Source: Iodobacter arcticus
GTDB taxonomy: Bacteria; Pseudomonadota; Gammaproteobacteria; Burkholderiales; Chitinibacteraceae
Assembly: GCF_042664895.1 (NCBI RefSeq)
Contig: NZ_JBHTBQ010000033.1
Coordinates: forward strand, 186,001-250,000
DNA length: 64,000 nt
Direction of reading: 5' to 3'
Shown: positions 15,963 to 24,795 of the stretch, one piece after another
Layout of the letters: each line of letters begins with the position of its first letter
How positions within the stretch are numbered: position 1 is the first letter of the stretch
Notes under the pieces: generated by a model
The model's database searches: none
What the model was told of the DNA's origin: nothing
What the model saw: only the letters and a program-made list of their open reading frames with translations
Made by a program: the position numbers and the translations under genes

Positions 15963-17795
15963 ATGTTTTCCTTTGTTGAAAAGAACAAAACCGCCGTTCA
16001 GGTGGTACTTGGCCTGGTGTCTCTGGGGCTTGTTGTTGGCGTTGGCCTTACTGGCTACAGTGCGATGGAGGATGGCGAATCGTATTTGGCGAAAGTGGGC
16101 CAAACACGGATTACGCCTCGCGAGCTCGCCGAAGCCATTGGTAATCGTGCTATCCCTAACGAAATGAAACCGATGGTGCTTGAGCAGCTGGTTAAAAAGC
16201 AGCTGTTGTTAGAGCAAGCTAGTCTATTGCATCTTAAAGTGTCTGATGATCAGATTCGTGATGCGATCGCGGCCATTCCCGATTTCCAGGAAAACGGTAA
16301 ATTTAGCCCAAAGCGTTATCAGGACCTGCTTGCTGCACAGCAAATGACGCCGCTGACTTTTCAGCAGCGCGTGCGCGATGATTTATCCAGTAGCCATGTG
16401 TTGGCGGGATTTTCGAGCGGGATTCAATCCACTGCGGTCACCGAATATATGGCCAAGCTATTGGGCGAAAAAAGAGAAGTGGCGATGTTGCAAATTTCGC
16501 CTGCTGCTTTTATGTCCCAAGTGACCGTATCTGATGCAGAAGTCAAAAAATATTACGATAGCCATCAGGCAGAATTTAAGTCGCCAGAAATGGCTCGTTT
16601 AGAATATCTTGTTTTTTCGCAACAGGAATTAGCAAAGGCTATTTCTGTGAGCCCGGACGATGTGCAAAAGTATTTTGACGCGCACAAAGCTGAGCTAACA
16701 GGCGAAGAGCGTAAAGCCAGCCACATTTTGATTACTTTGGCAAAAGACGCTAAGCCTGAGGCGAAAAAAGCAGCCCAAGCAAAAGCAGATGCTATTTTGC
16801 TGGAGCTTAAAGCCAATCCTGTCCGCTTTGCTGAGCTAGCGAAGAAAGAGTCGCAAGACCCCGGCTCGGCGGCTAATGGCGGTGATTTAGGCTTCTTTGC
16901 GCGCGGTGCGATGGTGAAGCCTTTTGATGAAGCTGCCTTTAAGCTTAAAAAGGGCGAAATCAGCGCTGTGGTTGCCAGTGATTTTGGCTTGCATATTATT
17001 CGTCTTGATGATGTTCGCAGTAAAACATTTGCAGAAGTGCAGCCTGGTGTTGAGCAAAAACTAAAGCTTGAGAAAGTAAGCCAGAGCTTCCAGTCAAAAG
17101 CTGAAAAGTTTAATGATCTGGTTTATCAGGAGGCAAGTAGTTTAAAACCTGCTGCAGAGGCGTTTAAGCTGCTTGTAAAGCAAAGCGACTGGATCACCCG
17201 CGCGGCAGCTAAGGATGAGCTGCTCAATAACGAGAAGCTGCGGGAAGCCGCCTTTAGCGATGATGTGCTAAAAAAGAAACATAATTCAGAAGCCATTGAA
17301 GTGGCGCCAGGTACGCTGGTGTCGGTGCGCGTGATTGAAGCAAAGCCTGCGCAAGCGCAAAAGCTGGAGGCAGTGAGTGCCGGGATTATTGCAAAGTTAA
17401 AGCAAGAAAAGGCACTTAAACTAGCTGTTGATGAAGGCACTAAAAAACTGGCTGAGCTGAAAAAGGGTGGGGCAGATACGCTGACTTGGCCTGCTCCGCA
17501 AGCGATGTTGCGGATGGGGCAATCTGCTGTGCCAGAAGCTCAGGTAAAGGATATCTTCCGTGTATCTGCGGATAAACTCCCTGCTTATGCAGGTGCAGAG
17601 GTAAAAGGCCAGGGTTTTGCTCTGTTTAAAGTGGTTCAGGCAACGCCAGCGCCTGCACTGGATGCAGGTTTGCGCCGCCAGATGAGTGAAAGTATGGTGC
17701 AAATGTATGGCCAGGTTGAATTGGCTAGCTATTTGCAAGCATTGAAATCGCAAATTAAAGTGGATTACAAGCTGAAGGCAAGCAATTTAGAGTAA
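15963..17795 (+). CDS. ppiD: Peptidyl-prolyl isomerase/chaperone PpiD
   Basis: 610 aa from ATG at 15963 (an upstream in-frame start at 15930 lacks a ribosome site; GGAG lies 13 bases before 15963). One N-terminal transmembrane helix (residues ~14-35) anchors a periplasmic SurA-N-like chaperone region. A parvulin domain at ~240-350 contains ERKASHILI, DPGSAANGGDLGFF and FGLHIIRLDD. Acts at the Sec translocon exit on newly exported proteins. The order hupB, tRNAs, ppiD continues the lon block. Confidence 0.95.
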   Translation: MFSFVEKNKTAVQVVLGLVSLGLVVGVGLTGYSAMEDGESYLAKVGQTRITPRELAEAIGNRAIPNEMKPMVLEQLVKKQLLLEQASLLHLKVSDDQIRDAIAAIPDFQENGKFSPKRYQDLLAAQQMTPLTFQQRVRDDLSSSHVLAGFSSGIQSTAVTEYMAKLLGEKREVAMLQISPAAFMSQVTVSDAEVKKYYDSHQAEFKSPEMARLEYLVFSQQELAKAISVSPDDVQKYFDAHKAELTGEERKASHILITLAKDAKPEAKKAAQAKADAILLELKANPVRFAELAKKESQDPGSAANGGDLGFFARGAMVKPFDEAAFKLKKGEISAVVASDFGLHIIRLDDVRSKTFAEVQPGVEQKLKLEKVSQSFQSKAEKFNDLVYQEASSLKPAAEAFKLLVKQSDWITRAAAKDELLNNEKLREAAFSDDVLKKKHNSEAIEVAPGTLVSVRVIEAKPAQAQKLEAVSAGIIAKLKQEKALKLAVDEGTKKLAELKKGGADTLTWPAPQAMLRMGQSAVPEAQVKDIFRVSADKLPAYAGAEVKGQGFALFKVVQATPAPALDAGLRRQMSESMVQMYGQVELASYLQALKSQIKVDYKLKASNLE

Positions 17796-17812
17796 TGCTT
17801 TCAGGCTGTAGT

Positions 17813-17847
17813 AAAATGGCAGGGTCTTGTGCCTTGCCATTTTTTTT
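17813..17847 (+). terminator. Terminator after ppiD
   Basis: AAAATGGCA pairs with TGCCATTTT across a loop containing further partial pairing, followed by T residues. Confidence 0.85.
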
Positions 17848-17937
17848 ACATACGGATTGAATTTTCTTACTGATATGCCGATATTAAGAATAAGCAAGAG
17901 CGTTAGATTCTTGTTTTAGCCCCGAGGAGATATTGCC

Positions 17938-18111
17938 ATGATGACCGTATTCAATATGGAAGACGGAAGCGCAGAGCTGGAAAACGTGGATATCCTCGTG
18001 ATCAAGGATGAATTTATTCATCCTTTGCCTAGCTTGCAACTTCTAACGGTTGCAGAGTCCGAAAATGTTAGCCGCCAGCCTCGTCGCCATTTAGTTTTGC
18101 CGCCCGGCTGA
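17938..18111 (+). CDS. Small protein of unknown function (57 aa)
   Basis: ATGATG start with a strong GAGGAGA seven bases upstream and an open frame of 57 codons. The protein begins MMTVFNMEDGSAELENVDI and ends HLVLPPG; acidic N-terminal half, no signal peptide or membrane helix. The last 44 bases overlap the 3' end of the convergent crotonase gene. A weak promoter (TTGAAT about 17857, TATTAA about 17882) precedes it. I do not recognise the family. The ribosome site and the placement behind the ppiD terminator are the evidence that it is translated. Confidence 0.6.
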   Translation: MMTVFNMEDGSAELENVDILVIKDEFIHPLPSLQLLTVAESENVSRQPRRHLVLPPG

Positions 18112-18892
18112 TGTGCCATGAAGGGGGGCGTTTGCCTAGGTAGGCGGCGACGCCTTCACGTGCTTCTTCGTGTGTTCTGATATGGGCGATGCGGTGGGCG
18201 GTATCAGAGATCATGGCATCGTCGATAGGGCGATGTACCACCGAGGTAATGAGTCTTTTTGCTGCAGTCAGAGCATGCGGACTATTTTGTAGTAATTCGT
18301 TTATCCATGTTTGTACTTGCTGATCCATCGCAAGCTCGTCTGTTTTTACTTCATGCAATAGCCCCAGTTGAAGCGCAGTATGGCAATCAAAGCGCTCTGC
18401 AGTCAGCATATAGCGTCTTGCTGCGCTAATGCCAATTTTGCTAATGATATAAGGCCCGATGACGGCAGGAATTAAGCCAAGGCGCACTTCATTGATTCTA
18501 AACCACGCTTCATGGCTGGCCACCGCCAAATCACAGCAGGCAATTAATCCTACCCCCCCGCCTAATGCGGGGCCTTGAATCCGCGCAATTGTGGGTACGG
18601 GAAGGCGTTCTAGGGTTTGCATTAGCCTAGCGAGCTTCAAGGCATCCTCAAAATTACGGTGTTGATCAAATTGGGTGGCGTGATGCATCCAGCTTAAATC
18701 TGCGCCTGCGCTGAATGTGCTGCCCTCTGCACTGAGTACCACAACGCGTAAATTCGGGTTTTGGCCAAATGCAGTGAGGGTGGCGGTGAGCTCCGCAATG
18801 AGCATGTCATCAAAGGCATTGCAAATCTCGGGCCTGCTAAGTGTAATTGTGGCGATTCCGTGGCTAAAGTTAATGTCGATTGTATCGCTCAT
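18068..18892 (-). CDS. Enoyl-CoA hydratase/isomerase family protein (methylglutaconyl-CoA hydratase-like)
   Basis: 274-aa crotonase. The oxyanion-hole segment SAGADLSWM (residues ~61-69) and GPALGGGVGL (~106-115), and the EVRLGLIPAVI segment with the acid/base Glu, are present. FSAGADL followed by WM is the pattern of LiuC-type methylglutaconyl-CoA hydratases of leucine breakdown, but no other liu genes are nearby, so the substrate remains open. Transcribed alone and convergent with the small ORF at 17938. Confidence 0.85.
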   Translation of the reverse strand: MSDTIDINFSHGIATITLSRPEICNAFDDMLIAELTATLTAFGQNPNLRVVVLSAEGSTFSAGADLSWMHHATQFDQHRNFEDALKLARLMQTLERLPVPTIARIQGPALGGGVGLIACCDLAVASHEAWFRINEVRLGLIPAVIGPYIISKIGISAARRYMLTAERFDCHTALQLGLLHEVKTDELAMDQQVQTWINELLQNSPHALTAAKRLITSVVHRPIDDAMISDTAHRIAHIRTHEEAREGVAAYLGKRPPSWHISRAAKLNGDEAGG

Positions 18893-19260
18893 ATTTGCAC
18901 CTTTATGAGGCTTGCATTGATCTGGGGAGGCTTGGGGAAATAAAAACGAGGCGCTGTATTACAACAAGGGCGTACGATTAGATTGGCGAGTCAGTTTAGT
19001 AAAGCACAGTGCCTTGTGTTAGAGTGCGCGCCATTCTGAACTGATGGATGGCAGGAAAATCCTTGACTTCATCATTGCTTTGCATTAAGAAAGTTTCTTG
19101 TAATATTGTGGTGTGCCGATGTTAGATAAAGTAATTTTGATGGTGAATTAAAAGCTGATGCTTGAGTCAGTCGGTGTTGCAGGGTGTTTTATATTTGCTT
19201 GTGATGATGCAGGGCAAAAATAAAACGTATTGTTTTTTCCATTTGATTTAATTAGATGCG
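18893..19260. other. Divergent intergenic region, 368 bp
   Basis: Separates the crotonase (minus) from the hydrolase (plus). I see no supported gene. TTGACT at 19063-19068 may belong to a promoter, without a good -10. Confidence 0.3.
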
Positions 19261-20130
19261 ATGCGAATTACTTTCTGGTTTTGCCTGCTTAGTGTGCTTG
19301 CTTTGCCTGTGAGGGCTGAGCGCGTGCTGATTCCCGGTGCAGAGATCATTTTGTCTGCAAAGTACTTGCCTCCGCCTTTTCCTGAGGCAGGCCCTGCTGC
19401 GGCTGTTTTATTGTTACATGGTTGCAATGGCCTGCAAGCGACGGGCATTAATCCGCGCCCGGATCGTATGGCGAGTCTTTTGCAGGAAAAAGGTTACGGT
19501 GTGCTGATGCTCGATAGCTTTGCTGCCCGGGATTTGCAGGAAATTTGCAGCGTGCCGCTGAGTAAACGCACAATAAGCCCAAGAATGCGGGCGGAAGACG
19601 CTCGTCATGCGCTGGAATGGCTAAAAACCCGTAAAGAAATTGATGGTGATCGCTTGGGCGTGATCGGCTGGTCGCATGGCGCTAGCGCTGTATTGGCCTT
19701 GCTAGGCCAAAAGCAGCCTTCTGTGCGGGCTGCGGTTGGTTTTTTCCCGTCTTGCAGCTCTTATTTATTGCGGGATAAGTATCAAGTCACCGCACCGCTC
19801 CTGCTTTTGGTAGGGGAGGAAGATGAGTGGACGCCTGCGGAGCCTTGCCGTGTTTTAGTTGCCCGGGCCGACCAGCCTACTTTTCGTTTAATTACCTATC
19901 CGGATGCGTTTCATGATTTTGATAATTTCGGTTTAAAAACGGATGACGTAAAACGAGTGACGATGGGGGCTTTCAGCGTGTCAATTGCGTTTAATCCCGA
20001 GGCAAGTTCTGATGCGTACCGGCGTACTTTTAAATGGCTTTCGCCTTGGCTTGATTTAAATCGTATGCCTGTTGTGTCGCCTGCTGCACGTCAGGGTGGT
20101 GTGGTGCAAAGCAAAAATTCCGGCTCCTAA
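19261..20130 (+). CDS. Exported dienelactone-hydrolase-family protein
   Basis: 289 aa. Residues 1-19 are a signal peptide (cleavage after VRA), so periplasmic or secreted. Alpha/beta-hydrolase fold: oxyanion-region LLLHGCNG (~49-56), nucleophile Ser138 in GWSHGAS, Asp in GEEDEWTP and His in AFHDFD. The pattern fits the dienelactone hydrolase family (PF01738-like); the substrate is unknown. Six Cys residues, with CSVP and PSCSS spacing, may form disulfides in the periplasm. Confidence 0.8.
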   Translation: MRITFWFCLLSVLALPVRAERVLIPGAEIILSAKYLPPPFPEAGPAAAVLLLHGCNGLQATGINPRPDRMASLLQEKGYGVLMLDSFAARDLQEICSVPLSKRTISPRMRAEDARHALEWLKTRKEIDGDRLGVIGWSHGASAVLALLGQKQPSVRAAVGFFPSCSSYLLRDKYQVTAPLLLLVGEEDEWTPAEPCRVLVARADQPTFRLITYPDAFHDFDNFGLKTDDVKRVTMGAFSVSIAFNPEASSDAYRRTFKWLSPWLDLNRMPVVSPAARQGGVVQSKNSGS

Positions 20131-20280
20131 TGATTGGAAATCCAGTGTTTATATGTCATGAACTAGAAAGTGATTCATGAGTTCGTGTAAAACGATGATT
20201 ACCTTTTGTTGCCAGAGTGGTAAGGTGCATTTTTCTTGTTTATTTCTAATTTGTTGTTGTCGATCTCTTCCTTGGGCAGT

Positions 20281-20316
20281 GCCATTACATTGTTTATTAA
20301 AAAATAAACGAATGGC
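20281..20316. promoter_or_regulatory. Inverted repeat upstream of the MaoC gene
   Basis: GCCATT...GTTTATT and AATAAAC..AATGGC pair around AAAA, with a four-base bulge. It lies 52 bases before the start codon. Could be an operator or a weak terminator of the hydrolase transcript. Confidence 0.35.
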
Positions 20317-20368
20317 ATAACGCTCAGAATTAAATCACTAAATACACAATCAATGATGAGGGTTTTAA

Positions 20369-20788
20369 ATGAGCTATTACATTGAAGATTTGCAGTCGGA
20401 TTTAAGCGCTGAATATCGCAAAACGCTGACAGAGGCTGATATTGTCTTGTTCGCTGGGCTCTCTGGCGATAATAACCCCATGCATATTGATGAAGAATTT
20501 GCGGCAACCACCCGCTTTGGTGGCCGTATTGCACACGGCATGCTGAGCGCCAGCCTTATTTCTACGGTGATCGGAACCCGCTTGCCCGGCCCTGGTGCCA
20601 TTTATATGGGGCAAAATTTAAAGTTTTTAAAGCCAGTTAAAATTGGTGATACCGTGACAGCTTTAGTGACGGTGATTGAAGTAAATCAGGAAAAACAACG
20701 CGTTCGTTTGCTCACAGAATGTTGGGTGAAGGGCGAAAAAGTGATTGATGGTGATGCCTTGGTGTGGGTGCCTCGTCGTCCGGTATAA
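20369..20788 (+). CDS. MaoC-family (R)-specific enoyl-CoA hydratase
   Basis: 139-aa hot-dog-fold hydratase. Catalytic Asp34 and His39 lie in the signature SGDNNPMHIDEEFA, followed by FGGRIAHGM. It is the size of PhaJ, which hydrates trans-2-enoyl-CoA to (R)-3-hydroxyacyl-CoA and can feed polyhydroxyalkanoate synthesis; no pha genes are present here. ATG preceded by GAGGG. Confidence 0.85.
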   Translation: MSYYIEDLQSDLSAEYRKTLTEADIVLFAGLSGDNNPMHIDEEFAATTRFGGRIAHGMLSASLISTVIGTRLPGPGAIYMGQNLKFLKPVKIGDTVTALVTVIEVNQEKQRVRLLTECWVKGEKVIDGDALVWVPRRPV

Positions 20789-20830
20789 ATAAAGGCAGAT
20801 CAATCGTTGAGATGTCTAAGGAGTTTATCT

Positions 20831-21727
20831 ATGCAAGCAAATTTGGCCACCTTGCTGGCGACTATCCCTGAAATGAGCTTTTGCTCGTCTGTTGATTTAT
20901 ATGGCGGCGATGAGCCGGGTTTGCCTTTGTTGCAAATTCAAAGCGAATTAGGCTCGGCGACGATCGCATTGCAGGGTGCGCATTTATTGTCTTTTATTCC
21001 TGCGGGCGGGCGTGAGCTATTGTGGTTGTCGCCGAAAGCCGTATTTGCTGCGGGCAAGGCGATTCGTGGTGGTATCCCGTTGTGTATGCCTTGGTTTGGT
21101 CGCCATCCTGATGGCTTACCTGCGCATGGCTTTGCCCGTACTTCTAATTGGGATGTGTGCGAAGTAGAAATACTGAGCGATGCCGCGATTAAAGTGGTGC
21201 TTGAGCTCAGTGATTCAGCAGCAAGCCTTGCATTGTGGCCACACGCTTTTGTGTTTCGCTTGGAAGTCACGGTAGGGCGCGAATTAAGCTTGCAGCTGGT
21301 GGTGGAAAATTGCAGCGACACCGCGGCAGTATTTTCGCAGGCTTTCCATAGCTATCTGGCCGTGCCTGATGTGAATGAGACGTTGATTCATGGCTTAGAC
21401 GGCTGCACCTATGTTGATAGCCTGTTAGAAGGGCATCCTCGTCATTTGCAAGCGGGCGATTTACAGATGCAAGCACTCACAGACCGCGTTTATTTAGATG
21501 TGCCTGCCGAGCAAGTGATTAAGCATAGTGCGGGGCAAATTAAAGTGAGCAGCGATACGCACTGCACGATTGTCTGGAACCCATGGGAAGACGCGGCCAA
21601 GATGGCCGATGTGGGCCAGGGCAATCACACCGGCTTTGTTTGTGTCGAGCGCGGCGATGTGCTTGATCATGCGGTATCGATTGCTGCAGGCGGCGTTTAC
21701 CGCGCCACCATGAGTTTGTCCGAGTAA
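20831..21727 (+). CDS. Glucose-6-phosphate 1-epimerase (D-hexose-6-phosphate mutarotase)
   Basis: 298 aa, YeaD-type aldose-1-epimerase fold. Start chosen at ATG 20831, with AAGGAG at 20818-20823; an upstream in-frame codon (20807) lacks a site. Seen: GGIPLCMPWFGRH, PAHGFART (catalytic His region), SQAFHSYLAV (second His) and a C-terminal CVERGDVLD with the putative base Glu. Catalyses alpha/beta anomer interconversion of hexose 6-phosphates. Lies between maoC and ubiD in the same direction, 25 bases before ubiD. Confidence 0.88.
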   Translation: MQANLATLLATIPEMSFCSSVDLYGGDEPGLPLLQIQSELGSATIALQGAHLLSFIPAGGRELLWLSPKAVFAAGKAIRGGIPLCMPWFGRHPDGLPAHGFARTSNWDVCEVEILSDAAIKVVLELSDSAASLALWPHAFVFRLEVTVGRELSLQLVVENCSDTAAVFSQAFHSYLAVPDVNETLIHGLDGCTYVDSLLEGHPRHLQAGDLQMQALTDRVYLDVPAEQVIKHSAGQIKVSSDTHCTIVWNPWEDAAKMADVGQGNHTGFVCVERGDVLDHAVSIAAGGVYRATMSLSE

Positions 21728-21752
21728 TCGTTATCTTTGCCGAGTTTTACCT

Positions 21753-23276
21753 ATGCAATATCGAGATTTACGTGATTTTATTGAGCAGTTAGAAAAACGC
21801 GGCGAGTTAAAACGGGTAAAAGTACCTGTCTCGCCCTACCTTGAAATGACCGAAATTTGTGACCGCACTTTGCGCGCAGCAGGGCCAGCGATTTTATTCG
21901 AGAACGTGCCCGGGCATAGCATGCCGGTGCTGGCTAATCTATTTGGCACGCCAACCAGAGTTGCCAATGGCATGGGTGCGGCTGAGATTAGCGCGCTGCG
22001 TGAAATTGGCAAGACGCTGGCTTATTTAAAAGAGCCAGAGCCGCCTAAAGGCCTACGGGATGCTTGGGATAAATTGCCGCTGCTCAAGCAAATCTTGAAT
22101 ATGGCACCTAAAGAAGTCAAAAATGGCCCCTGCCAAGAAGTCGTTTGGGAAGGCGAGGCGGTCGATTTAGCACGTATTCCAATTCAACACTGCTGGCCAG
22201 AAGACGCCGCCCCGCTGATTACTTGGGGTTTGGTGGTGACGCGTGGTCCAAATAAAAAGCGTCAGAATTTAGGTATTTATCGCCAGCAGGTGATTAGCCG
22301 CAATCAGGTGATTATGCGTTGGCTGGCGCATCGTGGCGGCGCTTTAGATTTTAGAGAGCACGCGTTGCAAAACCCGGGCCAGCCTTTTCCGATTGCTGTG
22401 GTTCTGGGTTGCGATCCAGCGACTATTCTTGGCGCAGTCACTCCTGTTCCCGATACTTTGTCTGAATATCAATTTGCAGGCTTGCTGCGCGGCTCAAAAA
22501 CCGAGCTGGTAAAGTGCTTGGGCTCTGATTTGCAAGTGCCTGCCCGGGCCGAGATTATTCTCGAAGGACACATTCAGCCCGCGGAAAAAGGTTTTACGGG
22601 GATAAGTGAAGCCGGTATTCCTCTTAAAGAAGTGGGTGGCTATCTGTATGCGCTGGAAGGTCCGTATGGCGACCATACCGGCTATTACAACGAAAAAGAC
22701 TGGTTTCCAGTGTTTACGCTGGAGCGTATTACCACGCGTAAAGATCCGATTTACCACAGCACCTATACCGGCAAGCCGCCAGACGAGCCTGCGGTGCTGG
22801 GCGTGGCTTTAAATGAAGTCTTTGTGCCTATTTTGCAAAAGCAATTTAGTGAAATTACTGATTTCTATTTGCCACCAGAAGGCTGCAGCTATCGGATGGC
22901 GATTGTTTCCATCAAAAAATCTTATCCGGGCCATGCTAAACGAGTGATGTTTGGTGTGTGGTCATTTTTGCGTCAGTTTATGTACACCAAATTTATTGTG
23001 GTGGTGGACGACGATATTGATATTCGTGATTGGAAAGAAGTCATCTGGGCCATTACCACCCGTATGGATCCGGTAAGGGATACCACCCTAGTAGAAAGCA
23101 CGCCGATTGATTATCTGGATTTTGCCTCACCGATTAGCGGCTTAGGCGGCAAGATGGGACTGGATGCCACCAATAAATGGCCAGGTGAAACAAGCCGAGA
23201 GTGGGGCACAACCATCAAGATGGATGATGCAGTAAAAGCACGTGTGGATGCTATTTGGTCTGATTTGGGGCTATAA
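21753..23276 (+). CDS. ubiD: UbiD decarboxylase (3-octaprenyl-4-hydroxybenzoate carboxy-lyase)
   Basis: 507 aa, near E. coli UbiD (497). Starts MQYRDLRDFIEQLEKRGELKRV, with ILFENVPGH, RQNLGIYRQQV, MRWLAHRGGA and the PAEKGFTGISEAG segment of prenylated-FMN-dependent decarboxylases. The catalytic Glu/Arg region around EGPYGDHTGYYN is intact. Acts in ubiquinone synthesis and needs prenyl-FMN from UbiX, which is not in this window. Confidence 0.96.
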   Translation: MQYRDLRDFIEQLEKRGELKRVKVPVSPYLEMTEICDRTLRAAGPAILFENVPGHSMPVLANLFGTPTRVANGMGAAEISALREIGKTLAYLKEPEPPKGLRDAWDKLPLLKQILNMAPKEVKNGPCQEVVWEGEAVDLARIPIQHCWPEDAAPLITWGLVVTRGPNKKRQNLGIYRQQVISRNQVIMRWLAHRGGALDFREHALQNPGQPFPIAVVLGCDPATILGAVTPVPDTLSEYQFAGLLRGSKTELVKCLGSDLQVPARAEIILEGHIQPAEKGFTGISEAGIPLKEVGGYLYALEGPYGDHTGYYNEKDWFPVFTLERITTRKDPIYHSTYTGKPPDEPAVLGVALNEVFVPILQKQFSEITDFYLPPEGCSYRMAIVSIKKSYPGHAKRVMFGVWSFLRQFMYTKFIVVVDDDIDIRDWKEVIWAITTRMDPVRDTTLVESTPIDYLDFASPISGLGGKMGLDATNKWPGETSREWGTTIKMDDAVKARVDAIWSDLGL

Positions 23277-23337
23277 CACGTTTAGATCAGGCTTTATAAC
23301 GCCCCATTGTTTTTAAGAAATTGATTAAAGGATCACC

Positions 23338-24153
23338 ATGTTGCCAACGCCTTCTCGCGAATTTCAATTTACAGAGCAAGACTTTGAAAAGGTGCGTAAG
23401 TTAATTTACAACTACGCGGGCATTGCGCTTTCTCCAGCTAAACAAGATATGGTTTATGGCCGCTTAGCTAAGCGTTTACGCGCTTTGGGCTTGCAGTCAT
23501 TTAATGATTATTTACAGCTGCTCGAAAAAGGCAATAGCAAAGAGTTTGAATTGTTTACCAATTCGCTCACGACGAATCTCACCTCGTTTTTTCGTGAAGC
23601 ACATCATTTTCCGATTCTGGCTGAGCATTTATTGGCCCATCGTAGTGCGGGTGCGCTGCATGTTTGGTCATCGGCCTCAAGTACAGGGGAGGAGCCTTAC
23701 AGTATTGCTATGACAGCCTGCGAAGCATTCGATAGCATGCGCCCGCCGGTTAAAGTCACGGCCACTGATTTAGACACCAATGTGCTGGAAACAGGGCGAC
23801 AAGGTATTTATGTCGGGGAAGAAGTTGAGCGCATGGGGCCGCAAAGGGTGAAGCGTTTCTTTGATAAGCTGCCCGATGGGCGCTATCAGGCCAAGCAAGA
23901 GCTGCGCGATATGATCACATTTAAGCGGCTTAATTTAGTTGAAGCCACATGGGCAATTCGTGGCCCGTTTGATGTGGTTTTTTGCCGCAATGTGATGATT
24001 TATTTTGATAAACCCACGCAGCTCAAGATTTTAGAGCGCTTTGCGCCGCAAATGAAATCTTCAGGTTTATTGGTGGTTGGCCATTCTGAAAATCTTTATC
24101 ACGCAGCGCAATTGTTTAAATTGCGCGGTAAAACGGTGTATGAATTAGTTTGA
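23338..24153 (+). CDS. cheR: Chemotaxis protein methyltransferase
   Basis: 271 aa. N-terminal CheR-N helical domain (residues ~10-65) and a SAM-dependent methyltransferase domain with VWSSASSTGEEPYSIAM (SAM motif I), TATDLDTNVLE and DVVFCRNVMIYF. Methylates glutamates of chemoreceptors for adaptation. Typical length. No other che genes are adjacent: neighbours are ubiD and a terminator, so it is an orphan in this window. Confidence 0.95.
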   Translation: MLPTPSREFQFTEQDFEKVRKLIYNYAGIALSPAKQDMVYGRLAKRLRALGLQSFNDYLQLLEKGNSKEFELFTNSLTTNLTSFFREAHHFPILAEHLLAHRSAGALHVWSSASSTGEEPYSIAMTACEAFDSMRPPVKVTATDLDTNVLETGRQGIYVGEEVERMGPQRVKRFFDKLPDGRYQAKQELRDMITFKRLNLVEATWAIRGPFDVVFCRNVMIYFDKPTQLKILERFAPQMKSSGLLVVGHSENLYHAAQLFKLRGKTVYELV

Positions 24154-24172
24154 ATCGATGTATTAAAGGGAA

Positions 24173-24200
24173 GGCCCGCATACTGAGTGCGGGCTTTTTT
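24173..24200 (+). terminator. Terminator after cheR
   Basis: GCCCGCA-TACTGAG-TGCGGGC followed by six T residues. Confidence 0.88.
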
Positions 24201-24210
24201 GATGGATGAT

Positions 24211-24762
24211 TTAGGCAAATAGCATTTCTTTACTGAGCTGTTGCGATAGAGTCTCGCTTTTGATTTGGCGCACCAGCTCGAAAGCAAATGCGGCTGCTGT
24301 GCCGGGGCCGCGTGAGGTTGTGATTAGGCCGTCGATCACTACGTCTTCCATCACGATATTTGCGCCCGCCTCAAGTAAGGCTGCTTCGCAGCCGGGATAG
24401 CAGATTGCATTGATTCCCCTGAGTAGATTCGCTTTGGCCAGCACCATGGGTGCTGCGCAAATGGCGGCTATGGGTTTGCCCTTTGCAAGGTGCTGTTGCA
24501 AACGGGAATGCAGCGCTGTGCTGGCCAGCATCGCTTGCGTACCGGGCCCGCCGCCGGGTAGAACTAATAGGTGAGCATTATGATCGGCGGCATCCATAGT
24601 TAGATCCGCTTGGATCGTGATTTGATGTGCCCCTGTTACAGCCAGCTGGCTATCAATTGAAATAAGCCGGGTGCTAATATCCGCACGACGTAAAATATCG
24701 GCGACCGTGATCAATTCTATTTCTTCAAAGCCGGGTGCCAGAAAGAGATCAACTTGATTCAT
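24211..24762 (-). CDS. DJ-1/PfpI family protein (YajL/ThiJ-like)
   Basis: 183 aa from ATG at 24762, with AAAGGT six bases upstream; a farther start at 24804 lies in the divergent neighbour. Class I glutamine-amidotransferase-like fold: Glu in FEEIELI (~16), nucleophilic Cys in AAICAAPMVLA, His-containing and GGGPGTQ motifs. YajL-like proteins are cytoplasmic chaperones or glyoxalase/deglycase-type enzymes; the exact activity is disputed. Divergent from the dehydrogenase gene with only 33 bases between starts. Confidence 0.87.
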   Translation of the reverse strand: MNQVDLFLAPGFEEIELITVADILRRADISTRLISIDSQLAVTGAHQITIQADLTMDAADHNAHLLVLPGGGPGTQAMLASTALHSRLQQHLAKGKPIAAICAAPMVLAKANLLRGINAICYPGCEAALLEAGANIVMEDVVIDGLITTSRGPGTAAAFAFELVRQIKSETLSQQLSKEMLFA

Positions 24763-24795
24763 TTTGCTACCTTTTAAATTTATTGAGAGCGATAT

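Noticed and set aside
20199..20534. 111-aa minus-strand ORF
   Set aside because: Mostly antisense to the MaoC gene, whose catalytic residues are intact; no ribosome site.
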